A DNA stretch of 64,000 nt from UBA5018 sp044375975 (GTDB lineage Bacteria; Cyanobacteriota; Cyanobacteriia; PCC-6307; Cyanobiaceae): NCBI GenBank assembly GCA_044375975.1, contig JBILLQ010000005.1, positions 1 through 64,000 on the forward strand, given 5' to 3'. Positions within the stretch are counted from its first letter, which is position 1; each line of letters opens with the position of its first letter. This document shows, one piece after another, positions 23,922 through 32,607 of this stretch. A program made the position numbers and the translations under genes. The notes under the pieces were generated by a model. It searched no databases. It saw only the letters and a list, made by a program, of their open reading frames with translations, and was not told where the DNA came from.

Positions 23922-25103
23922 CTAGGCGGCTTGGCTGATGGTTAGGTCGGTTCCCAGCAGGTCTGCCATCGCTTTTTGTTGCGGAGAGGGCGCCACATGA
24001 TCCTGGCGTCGGGCGTCGGTGATCAACCAATCAAGCGCCGCTTCTTGGAGATCAAAGTGATCTCCGTTGCGATCCACGCAGTAGCGGCCAAACACAAGCT
24101 TCTCAAAAAGTCTTACCCCGGGGCCAATGCGGGAGTAGTCAAAAATGATTGAATTATCAATGGTTGCACCCTCGCAGACCTGACAGCTGGGGCCAATCAT
24201 TGCCGGTCCAATTATCGTGGCTCCGTTTTCGATGCGGGTCATGCCGCCCACATAGACAGGGCCTTGGATCTTGATTTTGTCCCAGTCGGCAGCTACGTTG
24301 AGTCCGGCAAAAACTCCGGGGCGCACCTCCTTGCCAGGGATCTGTACTTGGCGCACTTCCCCCTGAAGTACGCTTCGTATTGCCTGCCAATAATCTGGAA
24401 CTTTGCCGATATCAACCCACTCAAACTCCATCGGCAGGGCGTAGAAGGATGCTCCGGCACTCACAAGCCTGGGAAACAGGTCTGAGCCGATGTCAAAGGG
24501 CTGACCGCTTGGGATGTAATCGAAAATTTGTGGTTCAAAAATATAGATGCCAGTATTGATCATGTCGCTGGCTGCTTCTTCTACTGAGGGTTTCTCCTGG
24601 AAGGAGAGCACTCTGCCCTGGTCATCCGTGACCACCACACCGTAGCTACTCACCTGATCCCGAGGCACTCGCTTGGTAACCAGGCTTGCCAGGGCTCCCT
24701 TCTCCCGATGACGCTTAACTGCTTCGGTGAGGTTGAGATCAACTAGGGCATCTCCGCAGAGCACCACAAAGGTGTCGTCAAAGAAGGGCTGGAAGTTCTG
24801 GATTTTCTTGAGGCCACCGGCTGAGCCCAAGGCTTGGCCGATTAATTCGCCGTCTTCGATGCGCCCTTCGAAGCTGTAGGCGATCTGCACTCCGAATCGC
24901 TGGCCATCGCGAAAATAATTTTCTATCTCCTCGGCCAGGTGGGAGACATTTACCATTATTTCATTGAAGCCGTGCTCCCGCAGCAGCTCCAACAGAAATT
25001 CCATCACCGGCTTTTGCAGGATGGGGATCATCGGCTTGGGGATCACGTGGGTGATCGGTTGCACCCTGGTTCCCTTGCCGGCGGCCAAGATCATCGCCTT
25101 CAT
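23922..25103 (-). CDS. Sugar-phosphate nucleotidyltransferase with LbH tail
   Basis: 393 residues. The nucleotidyltransferase domain has LAAGKGTRVQP (6-16), KPMIPILQKPVMEF and FVVLCGDALVDLNL (metal aspartate), with the FEWVDIGKVPDYW segment marking mannose-1-phosphate guanylyltransferase or glucose-1-phosphate-like enzymes. The C-terminal 130 residues hold hexapeptide-type left-handed beta-helix turns (GPVYVGGMTRIENGATIIGPAMIG). Makes an NDP-sugar for surface glycans or glycolipids; the exact sugar is not decidable. Follows scpA on the same strand after 46 bases. Confidence 0.88.
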   Translation of the reverse strand: MKAMILAAGKGTRVQPITHVIPKPMIPILQKPVMEFLLELLREHGFNEIMVNVSHLAEEIENYFRDGQRFGVQIAYSFEGRIEDGELIGQALGSAGGLKKIQNFQPFFDDTFVVLCGDALVDLNLTEAVKRHREKGALASLVTKRVPRDQVSSYGVVVTDDQGRVLSFQEKPSVEEAASDMINTGIYIFEPQIFDYIPSGQPFDIGSDLFPRLVSAGASFYALPMEFEWVDIGKVPDYWQAIRSVLQGEVRQVQIPGKEVRPGVFAGLNVAADWDKIKIQGPVYVGGMTRIENGATIIGPAMIGPSCQVCEGATIDNSIIFDYSRIGPGVRLFEKLVFGRYCVDRNGDHFDLQEAALDWLITDARRQDHVAPSPQQKAMADLLGTDLTISQAA

Positions 25104-25149
25104 TGGCGCTTGCTCATTTCCGACAGTGCTTACATCCTAGGCAACCCTC

Positions 25150-26007
25150 TCAGGCCGCTAGCCGATCCAGAGCCGGCGGCGGAGCTGACCCTAGATCCGT
25201 TGCGGCGCAGCGCTTTATGCTGAGTGGGCCAAACAGGCCGCCCCGCTGCTCCAGTTCCACGCTGCCCTGGTGGCAGAGGAACAGCAGGGCCCAGAACACC
25301 CCCACCCGGTCGCTGTCGAGGTCTTGGGCCACCTCACCGCTGGTCACGGCGTTTGCCCAGCTGCTTACCAGTTGCTCGAAGTTGGTCCAGTCGAGCGCCG
25401 GTTCCCATTGCTGCAGGAACTTGCAGAGGGCGGCAGTGGTCTCTGGCAGCTTCTCGCGGTGGGCCAGGGCAGCCACCTGGTCGATGGCCTCTCTGTCGCT
25501 GTAGCGCTTGGGGCGGTGTCGCTGCTTTGGCCGGCCCTGGTCCTGGTCCAGCTGGGCGGCAATCTCCTCCAGTTGACGAATCAGTTCCCCCAGGGTCACC
25601 GGCCGCTGCAGGGGAGGGGGCGCTACGGGGCGGCGCCACAGGTGCCGCTCAGGCCTGCGGGGCAGATCCAACCCTGGCTGATCTAGCCAGGGTTGCTCAG
25701 CCGCTTCCATTTCCGCGTCGCAGCAGTCCTCTATCAGAGAGTTGGCCACCACTGTGCTGGCTTCTAATAGCTCGGCCTTGAGGCTCACCAGCACAGAGGC
25801 GGCCAAAAAGGCTTCGCTGGTGTCGGCCAGATCCTGCTCGAAACTGCCGCCTTGGGCCGCGATTCTGGGCAGGGCGATCCGCTGGTGCAGCTGGTCGAGG
25901 AAACCGTCGATCACGGCGATCACATCGACATCCCAAGGATCAATTTCGCCGCGTTCGGCGGCATCCTGCAACAGGCGGATGGCCAGCCTGGCCCCCCTTT
26001 CAGCCAA
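25150..26007 (-). CDS. scpA: Segregation and condensation protein A
   Basis: 285 residues. Kleisin subunit bridging SMC heads in chromosome segregation. The N-terminal ARLAIRLLQDAAERGEIDPWDVDVIAVIDGFLDQL-type region (about 6-40) is the conserved ScpA start, and a C-terminal winged-helix-like part includes TNFEQLVSSW and FWALLFLCHQGSVELEQ. TTG 26007 is used because no ATG precedes the conserved block and a stop closes the frame about 24 bases upstream. The linker (about 100-150) is Pro/Arg-rich. Confidence 0.9.
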   Translation of the reverse strand: MAERGARLAIRLLQDAAERGEIDPWDVDVIAVIDGFLDQLHQRIALPRIAAQGGSFEQDLADTSEAFLAASVLVSLKAELLEASTVVANSLIEDCCDAEMEAAEQPWLDQPGLDLPRRPERHLWRRPVAPPPLQRPVTLGELIRQLEEIAAQLDQDQGRPKQRHRPKRYSDREAIDQVAALAHREKLPETTAALCKFLQQWEPALDWTNFEQLVSSWANAVTSGEVAQDLDSDRVGVFWALLFLCHQGSVELEQRGGLFGPLSIKRCAATDLGSAPPPALDRLAA

Positions 26008-26388
26008 CCGAGTGCTCCACCGTAACTTCGTTTACCAGGGCCAACTTATCGGTGGTGTGGAATTGTCGCTAGCCCTGCTGGTGGGCCCCAGCCCAGCCCA
26101 CCAGCCCAAGGCAAGTGCCTCGGCTTGGCCAGCTGCTGGCACCCCCCCCCAGGCTGGCTATCGATCCCAGGGGCGAAAGCCGACAAATTATCGACAATCC
26201 ATAGACTGCCAAGATGTGGAGGCGCTGGTTCTTCATCGCCTTCGGGTTGGTTTTCTATTGCAATTGGGCGTTTGTTTTCCCTTACCTTCGGGGGCTGGAT
26301 TGCCTTCGGGCGCTGGTTTGGCTTCGAGTGCTGGATTGCCATTGCCTGTAGCTGCTGGTTGCGGCTATGGCGTCTAACTGGCGCCGTT
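26008..26388. other. Spacer between scpA and lapA
   Basis: No supported ORF. Frames on both strands are low-complexity and lack starts. It contains an 18-bp tandem repeat (26285-26338) and a C-run at 26143-26151. As both neighbours are on the minus strand, an scpA promoter is expected here. Confidence 0.45.
26285..26338. repeat. 18-bp tandem repeat, 3 units
   Basis: CCTTCGGGGGCTGGATTG, CCTTCGGGCGCTGGTTTG and GCTTCGAGTGCTGGATTG follow each other at 26285, 26303 and 26321. Non-coding, unit unique to this spacer. Confidence 0.8.
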
Positions 26389-26727
26389 TCAATCTTCTTT
26401 AGCGGCAGGTAGGAGTGCCAGCTGGGCATCGACCGTGGCGCGGTAGCGCTCTAGATCTGTTTCTAATTCGCGGATTCGCACTTCTTGAGCTTCCAGTTCG
26501 CCTTGGCTCTGCAGCTCCTCCACCTTGCGCACCACGCCGCTCCACACAGCAAATACCCAGGCGGCCGTGGCCCCCAGGCCTCCCACCAACAGCAGCATCG
26601 CCGCCAGGGGCAGGGTGAAGGAAACCCCTGGCAGGAATTGAACGGTGGTGGCTGCCGTGTTCTCCAGGGTGAACATCACCATGGCAAGGCCAAAGCTGAA
26701 GATCAGCAGGAAGTTCAGCTGTTTCAT
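26389..26727 (-). CDS. LapA-domain (DUF1049) membrane protein
   Basis: 112 residues: two TM helices (about 4-22 and 37-63) followed by a charged helix (about 67-105, VRKVEELQSQ then EAQEVRIRELETDLERYR) likely to form a coiled coil. FTLENTAATTVQFLP and the LPLAAMLLLVGGLGATAAW helix are typical of LapA/DUF1049 proteins, which in E. coli help regulate lipopolysaccharide assembly; the cyanobacterial role is not established. It lies 38 bases after ndhD, same strand. Confidence 0.85.
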   Translation of the reverse strand: MKQLNFLLIFSFGLAMVMFTLENTAATTVQFLPGVSFTLPLAAMLLLVGGLGATAAWVFAVWSGVVRKVEELQSQGELEAQEVRIRELETDLERYRATVDAQLALLPAAKED

Positions 26728-26765
26728 GCCTGAACGGGGGAGGCGAGAGCTAAGCCTAGGCTAAT

Positions 26766-28352
26766 TCAGGCGGGCAACAAGGGGGCCTTGAGGAGCTGCT
26801 GACGGATCAGTTCCCCGCCTGCCGGCGGTAGCGAAAGTTCCTTGAGCGCCAGGCTTTCCCGCACTACCAAAGCCTCGATTGAAGCGCGGTAGGTATCGGT
26901 CACTAGACGAGGGTAGAGGCCGATGCCGATGATTGGCACCAGAAGGCAGCTGATTACGTAGATCTCTCGCGGCTCGGCGTCCACCAGATGGGTGTGGGAG
27001 GTGAGTTCGGTGTTCTCGCGACCGTAGAAGATCTCCCGCAGCATGGATAGCAGGTATACAGGGGTGAGAATCACCCCGATTGCCGCCAGTACCGCCATTA
27101 CTATGCGGAAGCTGAGTGTGTAAGCTTCGCTGGTGGAGAAGCCGACAAAAATCATCAGCTCAGAGACAAAGCCACTCATGCCAGGTAGGGCTAAGGAGGC
27201 TAGGGAGCAAATGGTCCAGAGCGCAAACATTTTGCGCATTTTCTGGCCTATGCCACCCATCTCGTCGAGCTGAAGTGTATGGGTGCGGTCGTAGGTGGCC
27301 CCCACCAAAAAGAACAGGCTGGCCCCGATTAGGCCATGGCTGATCATTTGTAGCATCGCTCCGCTAGTGCCTAGGGCGCTGAAGCTGCCGATGCCGATTA
27401 ACACAAAACCCATGTGGCTAATCGAGCTATAGGCGATCTTGCGTTTAAGGTTTCGCTGGGCAAAGGAAGTGAGTGCTGCGTAAATTATATTCACAACGCC
27501 AAGCACCACCAGCAAAGGTGCGAACTGGGCGTGGGCAGCCGGCAGTAGCTGCACGTTGAAACGCAGTAAGGCGTAGCCGCCCATCTTCAGCAAGATGCCG
27601 GCCAGCAGCATGTGCACCGGGGCTGTGGCCTCTCCGTGGGCATCGGGCAGCCAGGTGTGCAGAGGCACAATCGGCAGCTTGACCCCGAAAGCTATCAGTA
27701 GGCCCGCATAGCAGAGCAGCTGGAACTTGGTGCCAAACTCCTTGGCCATCAGCACCGAGTACTCAAAGCTGGTGTTGCCCCCGTAGAAGGCCATGGCCAG
27801 GCCCACGATCAAGATGAACAGCGAGCTGCCCGCCGTATAGATGATGAACTTGGTGGCGGCGTATTGGCGTTTTTTGCCCCCCCAGATCGCCAGCAGCAGG
27901 TAAACGGGCAGCAGTTCCAGCTCCCAGGCCAAGAAGAACAGCAGCATGTCCTGCACGGCGAAGACGGCGATCTGGCCGCCATCCATCGCCAACAGCAGGA
28001 AATAGAAAAGTTTTGGCTTGAAGCTCACCGGCCAGGCCGCCAGGCAGGCCAGGGAGGTGATGAAGCTGGTGAGCAGGATCAGCGGCATTGACAGCCCATC
28101 AGCCCCCACCGACCAGGCCAGCCCCAATTCGGGCAGCCACTGCACCCGTTCCACCAGCTGCAGCCCCTCTTTGGCTGGGTCGTAGCCGTTGAGGTAGCCA
28201 CCCACGGTGATCAGGAAGGTGATCAGCGCCACCCCCAAGGCGAACCAGCGCACCTGCTTGCCGTCACCCTTGTCGGGCACGAAGGGAATCAGCAGGGCAG
28301 AACCGATCGGGAACAGAATCGCGGCACTTAGCCAGGGAAAGGCCACGGACAA
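26766..28352 (-). CDS. ndhD: NAD(P)H-quinone oxidoreductase chain 4
   Basis: 528 residues, 13-14 TM helices. Proton-pumping antiporter-like subunit of NDH-1. LVVGADGLSMPL-type sequence (here SVGADGLSMPLILLTSF near 80), LAWELELLPVYLLLAIWGG with the conserved glutamate, GVKLPIVPLHTWLPDAHGEATAPVHMLLAG (about 224-253) and the SYSSISHMGFVLIGI-like block are strict NdhD motifs. By its pairing with the adjacent ndhF it is presumably the NdhD1 type of the respiratory/cyclic complex; paralogues for CO2 uptake would lie elsewhere. Confidence 0.96.
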   Translation of the reverse strand: MSVAFPWLSAAILFPIGSALLIPFVPDKGDGKQVRWFALGVALITFLITVGGYLNGYDPAKEGLQLVERVQWLPELGLAWSVGADGLSMPLILLTSFITSLACLAAWPVSFKPKLFYFLLLAMDGGQIAVFAVQDMLLFFLAWELELLPVYLLLAIWGGKKRQYAATKFIIYTAGSSLFILIVGLAMAFYGGNTSFEYSVLMAKEFGTKFQLLCYAGLLIAFGVKLPIVPLHTWLPDAHGEATAPVHMLLAGILLKMGGYALLRFNVQLLPAAHAQFAPLLVVLGVVNIIYAALTSFAQRNLKRKIAYSSISHMGFVLIGIGSFSALGTSGAMLQMISHGLIGASLFFLVGATYDRTHTLQLDEMGGIGQKMRKMFALWTICSLASLALPGMSGFVSELMIFVGFSTSEAYTLSFRIVMAVLAAIGVILTPVYLLSMLREIFYGRENTELTSHTHLVDAEPREIYVISCLLVPIIGIGLYPRLVTDTYRASIEALVVRESLALKELSLPPAGGELIRQQLLKAPLLPA

Positions 28353-28462
28353 GGATCACCTTTTAAGGAGTGTAGAAATACCACCCAGCTCAGACCAGCG
28401 CCCGTGGGGGTTGGCACACAGAGCGGAGTCAGTTGCTTTGGCCAGCTCAGCTGAGCGCCCTT

Positions 28463-28522
28463 GAGCTGGCCCAAGGCGAGCTGGCCCAAGCAGAGCTGGC
28501 CCAAGCAGGGCTGGCCCAAGGC
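28463..28522. repeat. 15-bp tandem repeat, 4 units
   Basis: GAGCTGGCCCAAGGC, GAGCTGGCCCAAGCA twice and GGGCTGGCCCAAGGC run from 28463 to 28522 in the 212-base ndhF-ndhD spacer. On the minus strand it would read as L-G-Q-L-C/A pentapeptides, but no gene contains it. Confidence 0.9.
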
Positions 28523-28564
28523 AGAGTGGCGAGCTGCTTTGCTGGCTATCGCAGTGGCTGCCGC

Positions 28565-30577
28565 TCAGCCCAGGGAGCCGAACAGCACCACCAGGGCGAT
28601 CACGCCACCAAAGACGATCAGGGCATAGAACTGGGCCCGGCCGGTTTCGAAATACTTAAGCCCTTCGCCGCTGCCCAGGGTGAGCAGGCCCGTGAGGTTC
28701 ACCACTCCGTCCACCACCTTGGAATCCACATCCAGCACCGATTTGGCCAGCTTGCGGCTGCCCTGAACGAACAGCTTGTCGTTGATTGCATCCAGATACC
28801 ACTTATTGGCCAAGAAGGCATTGATGCGCGGGAATCGAGCGGCCACCGCCTGGGCCAGATCCAGCTTGTGCAGCAGGTAGGCGAAAGCCGCCAGGCTGAT
28901 GCCGGCCACCGAGATCGCCACCGAAGCCCCAGCCAGGGGCAGAAACTCAGCCCAGCTGAAAGCTTTGGCCATGTGGACGTACTCGTGGGGATCCACCAGG
29001 GCGACGAAGCGGCTGTTCCAAGGGGTGCCCAGCAGGCCGATCAGCACCGAGGGCACCGCTAATACGGCCAGGGGCATGGCCATTTGCCAGCCGGATTCAT
29101 GGGGGAGGTTGTCTTTGTGGTGGTCGCTGTGATCGGCATCTGGGCCCACTGGCTTACCGGCTGCGGCTAGTAGCTGGGCTTGAAGTGCTGTGTCGCCGCC
29201 ACGGAAGTTGCCCTCAAAGGTGAGGAAGTAGAGCCTGAACATGTAAAAGGCGGTCATGCCTGCGGTGATAAAGCCCACCGCCCAGAGCACTGGAAAGCTG
29301 CCGAAGGCTTGGCCCAGGATTTCGTCCTTGCTCCAGAAGCCCGCCAGGGGCGGTATGCCACTGATCGCTACGCAGCCGATCAAGAAGGTGGTGCTGGTGA
29401 TTGGCATGCTGCGGCGCAATCCGCCCATCAGGCGCATGTCCTGGGCCAACACCGGTTCATGGCCCACCACCTCTTCCATGGCATGGATCACCGAACCGGA
29501 GCCCAGGAACAGCATCGCCTTGAAGAAGGCGTGGGTTACCAGGTGGAACATGCCCGCCACGGGAGCGCCACAGCCCATGGCCAGCATCATGTAGCCCAGC
29601 TGCGAGACGGTGCTGTAGGCCAGACCCTTCTTGAGGTCCATCTGGGTGAGGGCAATCGAGGCCCCCAGAAACAGGGTGATCGTGCCGACTGCGGCGATCA
29701 CCAGATTCACCGCCGGGAAGGCCTCGTAGAGGGGCTGGAGCCGGGCGACCAGAAACACGCCAGCGGCCACCATGGTGGCCGCGTGGATCAGGGCGGAAAT
29801 CGGGGTGGGGCCCTCCATGGCATCGGGCAGCCACACGTGCAGGGGGAACTGGGCCGACTTGGCCATCGGCCCCATGAACACCAGCAGGCAGAGCAAAATT
29901 GCCACGCCATTGCTGACGCTGCCATCGGCTACGGCTTGCTGCAATCCGCTGCCGATTTGCTCAAATCCGAAGCTGCCAGTGGCCCAGAACAAGCCAAGGA
30001 TTCCCAGCAGCAGGCCGAAGTCGCCAACGCGGTTGACCACGAAGGCTTTCTGGGCGGCATTGGCGGCGCCATCGCGGTCATACCAGAAGCCCACCAGCAG
30101 ATAGGAGCACATGCCCACCAGCTCCCAGAAGACATAAATCTCCAGCAGGTTTGGACTGATCACCAGGCCGAGCATCGAGCTGCTGAACAGGGCCAGGTAG
30201 GTAAAGAAACGCACATAGCCCTTGTCGTGGGCCATGTAGCCATCGGAGTACACCATCACCAGCAGGGCAACGGTGGTAACCAGGCAGAGCATCACCGCCC
30301 CCAGGGCATCCACCCGGAAGCCCATCTGCAGGTTGAAGCTGCCGGCGCTGGCCCAGTTGAACAGCACCTCAACGGGAGCTGCCCCGCCAAGCTGCTCTGC
30401 CAACACTGCAAAACTGAGTACTGCCGCTGCGCCCACGCTGCTTATCAGCAGCAATGCCACCGGTTTGCGCAGCCGATTGACCGTGCGGTTAAAGCTGATC
30501 AACCCCAGACCACTTAGGCAAGCCCCCAGCAGGGGCAAAACCGGGATCAACCAGGCGAGTTCTGCGGCTGAGGGCAT
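28565..30577 (-). CDS. ndhF: NAD(P)H-quinone oxidoreductase chain 5
   Basis: 670 residues, about 16 TM helices with the long lateral C-terminal helix. VFWELVGMCSYLLVGFWYDRDGAANAAQKAF (about 150-180), KSAQFPLHVWLPDAMEGPTPISALIHAATMVAAGVFLVARL (about 237-280) and LTQMDLKKGLAYSTVSQLGYM are diagnostic. A His/Asp-rich loop (DADHSDHHKDNLPHESG, about 480-496) is notable. The order ndhF-ndhD matches the NdhF1/NdhD1 pair. The upstream NnrU-like gene is 72 bases away on the same strand. Confidence 0.96.
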   Translation of the reverse strand: MPSAAELAWLIPVLPLLGACLSGLGLISFNRTVNRLRKPVALLLISSVGAAAVLSFAVLAEQLGGAAPVEVLFNWASAGSFNLQMGFRVDALGAVMLCLVTTVALLVMVYSDGYMAHDKGYVRFFTYLALFSSSMLGLVISPNLLEIYVFWELVGMCSYLLVGFWYDRDGAANAAQKAFVVNRVGDFGLLLGILGLFWATGSFGFEQIGSGLQQAVADGSVSNGVAILLCLLVFMGPMAKSAQFPLHVWLPDAMEGPTPISALIHAATMVAAGVFLVARLQPLYEAFPAVNLVIAAVGTITLFLGASIALTQMDLKKGLAYSTVSQLGYMMLAMGCGAPVAGMFHLVTHAFFKAMLFLGSGSVIHAMEEVVGHEPVLAQDMRLMGGLRRSMPITSTTFLIGCVAISGIPPLAGFWSKDEILGQAFGSFPVLWAVGFITAGMTAFYMFRLYFLTFEGNFRGGDTALQAQLLAAAGKPVGPDADHSDHHKDNLPHESGWQMAMPLAVLAVPSVLIGLLGTPWNSRFVALVDPHEYVHMAKAFSWAEFLPLAGASVAISVAGISLAAFAYLLHKLDLAQAVAARFPRINAFLANKWYLDAINDKLFVQGSRKLAKSVLDVDSKVVDGVVNLTGLLTLGSGEGLKYFETGRAQFYALIVFGGVIALVVLFGSLG

Positions 30578-30649
30578 CCGGCTGGAGATGGTTGGGTTTG
30601 AGTGTAGGCAGCCGTTACCACCCCACGATGGGCTGTGGAGGATTGCGGT

Positions 30650-31402
30650 TCAACCCAGCCAGTGGCTCAGGGCGCTGCGGGCGAAGGCGGTGGCGCCCAG
30701 GCCGATCCAACGATGGGACCACCAGATCAAGCCGATGGCGATGGCGATGCCCAGCTGCGAGGGGCGCAGGAACTCCGCCAGCACCAGCTGCTGCCTGCCC
30801 TCCAGCAGGGCTTTGAACGGCAGTACCGAGGTGTTGGCCTTTAGCTCCTCGAAGGCGGCGCCGAAGCGGTTGGCCAGCCGGCGATCGCCATTCCAAACCG
30901 CAAAAAGATGGTGGGCGATCAGACCGGCACTGGTGGCCAGCATGAAACTGCTGCCGATCCAGAGCAGGTGGGTGGCGCACCAGAGGATTTGGCCCACGGC
31001 TTGGGGGTGCCGCGTCACCCGGATGATCCCTGTGGCATAGAGCCTCACCTGGGGCTTTTGCAGCGCCGGGATCTCCAGCAGGTTGTAGGTGGCTGGGTAG
31101 AGGAAGAAAAAACTCACCGCCGTGCCGGCCCAGACCACTGGCACGATCCAGGGCTGGTCCTGCAGGTTCCAGAGGCGGACGCCGTCGTAGCGGTGCTGCA
31201 GGAAATAGCCGATCAGCAGACTTGCCGCCGGGATGCTGATGGCGGCAAACAGCAGCCGCCAGGCTCGCTCGCCAATGCGGGCGCTACCCCAGTAGCGCAG
31301 CGAGGCGCCGCCGCTATGGATCAGGGCAAAGCCCAGCAGCAGGGCTAACACCACGCCGCTGCTGTGGTGCAGTCCCTGCGGCTGGCTCAGGGGGCTGGCC
31401 AT
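30650..31402 (-). CDS. NnrU family membrane protein, candidate 15-cis-zeta-carotene isomerase
   Basis: 250 residues with about seven TM helices. VLALLLGFALIHSGGASLR near 20-38 and VTRHPQAVGQILWCATHLLWIGSS near 130-152 (TRHP, H in LWCATH) are shared by NnrU and the plant/cyanobacterial Z-ISO enzymes, where conserved histidines bind heme b. Known: cyanobacteria with a CrtP/CrtQ poly-cis pathway need Z-ISO or light for this isomerisation. Inferred: with crtP and crtB 3 kb away, this is a plausible Z-ISO, but NnrU-like proteins of other function cannot be excluded. Confidence 0.75.
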   Translation of the reverse strand: MASPLSQPQGLHHSSGVVLALLLGFALIHSGGASLRYWGSARIGERAWRLLFAAISIPAASLLIGYFLQHRYDGVRLWNLQDQPWIVPVVWAGTAVSFFFLYPATYNLLEIPALQKPQVRLYATGIIRVTRHPQAVGQILWCATHLLWIGSSFMLATSAGLIAHHLFAVWNGDRRLANRFGAAFEELKANTSVLPFKALLEGRQQLVLAEFLRPSQLGIAIAIGLIWWSHRWIGLGATAFARSALSHWLG

Positions 31403-31479
31403 CGGGCCCTAGAGGCAGTGGAGGCTGCTGATTCTGGCCATCCGAAGCCCCACTTAGAGTTTTGGCCTGCACCCAGGCC

Positions 31480-32487
31480 ATGGCCGATCTGCCCTTCACT
31501 CTCGATCAGCTGCGCATCCTGCGGGCGATTGCCTCCGAGGGCAGCTTCAAGAAGGCTGCCGACAGCCTCTATGTCACCCAGCCGGCGGTGAGTCTGCAGA
31601 TTCAAAACCTGGAAAAGCAGCTCAGTGTTTCCCTGTTCGATCGCGGCGGCCGCAAGGCCCAGCTCACCGAAGCCGGTCACCTGTTGCTCAGCTACTGCGA
31701 CCGAATTCTCAGCCAGTGTCAAGAGGCCTGCCGCGCCCTGGAGGATCTGCAAAACCTCAAGGGCGGCTCCCTGGTGGTGGGAGCCAGCCAGACCACGGGC
31801 ACCTACCTGATGCCCCGCATGATCGGCCTGTTTCGCCAGAAGTATCCCGAGGTGGCGGTGCAGCTCCAGGTGCACAGCACCCGCCGCACCGGCTGGAGCG
31901 TCGCTAACGGCCAGATCGATCTGGCGATTATCGGTGGCGAATTACCCGCCGACCTCAACGAGCTGTTGCAGGTGGTGCCCTATGCCAGCGATGAGCTGGC
32001 CCTGGTATTGCCGGTTAAACATCCCCTGGCGCGGCTGCCCGAGCTCACCAAGGACGATCTCTACCGACTGGGGTTCGTTTGCCTCGATGCCCAGTCCACC
32101 ACCCGCAAAATGGTGGATCAACTGCTGACCAGATCTGGCCTGGATCTGGGCCGGATCAAGATTGAGATGGAGCTCAACTCCTTCGAAGCGATTAAAAATG
32201 CCGTCCAATCAGGGCTGGGGGCAGCCTTCCTGCCGGTGGTCTCGATTGAGCGGGAGCTCTCCGCCGGCAGCCTGCATCGGCCCCAGGTGGCCGATTTGCT
32301 GGTGCGCCGCCAGCTGAAGCTGATCACCCACCCCGCCCGGTACTGCTCGCGGGCAGCCGATGCCTTTCGCAAGGAGGTGCTGCCCGTGTTCGCCAGCCCC
32401 GATAGCCCCCTGCGGCGGCCATTGATCCAGGCCCAAGCCCAGGTGGAAGCCAGCGGCGAATTGACGTCCGTCGCAGCCTCCACCTGA
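31480..32487 (+). CDS. rbcR: LysR-family regulator, RbcR type
   Basis: 335 residues from ATG 31480 (a TTG at 31462 would add six). The N-terminal winged HTH FTLDQLRILRAIASEGSFKK (6-25) through AVSLQIQNLEKQLSVSLFDRGGR, then the effector domain with LVVGASQTTGTYLMPRMI and STRRTGWSVANGQIDLAIIGG, is the pattern of cyanobacterial RbcR/CmpR-like regulators. These sense photorespiratory or Calvin-cycle metabolites and control rbc, ccm or ndh genes. Divergent from the NnrU-like gene with 77 bases between, where it may bind. Confidence 0.88.
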   Translation: MADLPFTLDQLRILRAIASEGSFKKAADSLYVTQPAVSLQIQNLEKQLSVSLFDRGGRKAQLTEAGHLLLSYCDRILSQCQEACRALEDLQNLKGGSLVVGASQTTGTYLMPRMIGLFRQKYPEVAVQLQVHSTRRTGWSVANGQIDLAIIGGELPADLNELLQVVPYASDELALVLPVKHPLARLPELTKDDLYRLGFVCLDAQSTTRKMVDQLLTRSGLDLGRIKIEMELNSFEAIKNAVQSGLGAAFLPVVSIERELSAGSLHRPQVADLLVRRQLKLITHPARYCSRAADAFRKEVLPVFASPDSPLRRPLIQAQAQVEASGELTSVAAST

Positions 32488-32509
32488 GGGGCCCTGCTCT
32501 GGGGGCCAG

Positions 32510-32539
32510 CTAGAAGGGCCTGCTATGGGGCCCTTCTAG
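32510..32539. terminator. Hairpin between convergent genes
   Basis: CTAGAAGGGCC (32510-32520) pairs perfectly with GGCCCTTCTAG (32529-32539) around an eight-base loop. It lies between the convergent rbcR and DUF3172 genes, as expected for a shared transcription stop, though no T-run follows on either strand. Confidence 0.5.
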
Positions 32540-32607
32540 GTCAGCTAGATCAGGCGCTGGTTCCCCTTCCAGCCAGAGTGGCCTAGATAGCCGCCGGGTC
32601 AGGGGGC

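Noticed and set aside
28328..28519. Pentapeptide-repeat-like frame on the minus strand
   Set aside because: It is produced by the 15-bp spacer repeat, lacks family residues and loses the pattern outside the array.
29180..30517. 445-codon open frame opposite ndhF
   Set aside because: A shadow of ndhF with unnatural His/Gln/Gly composition and no family features.
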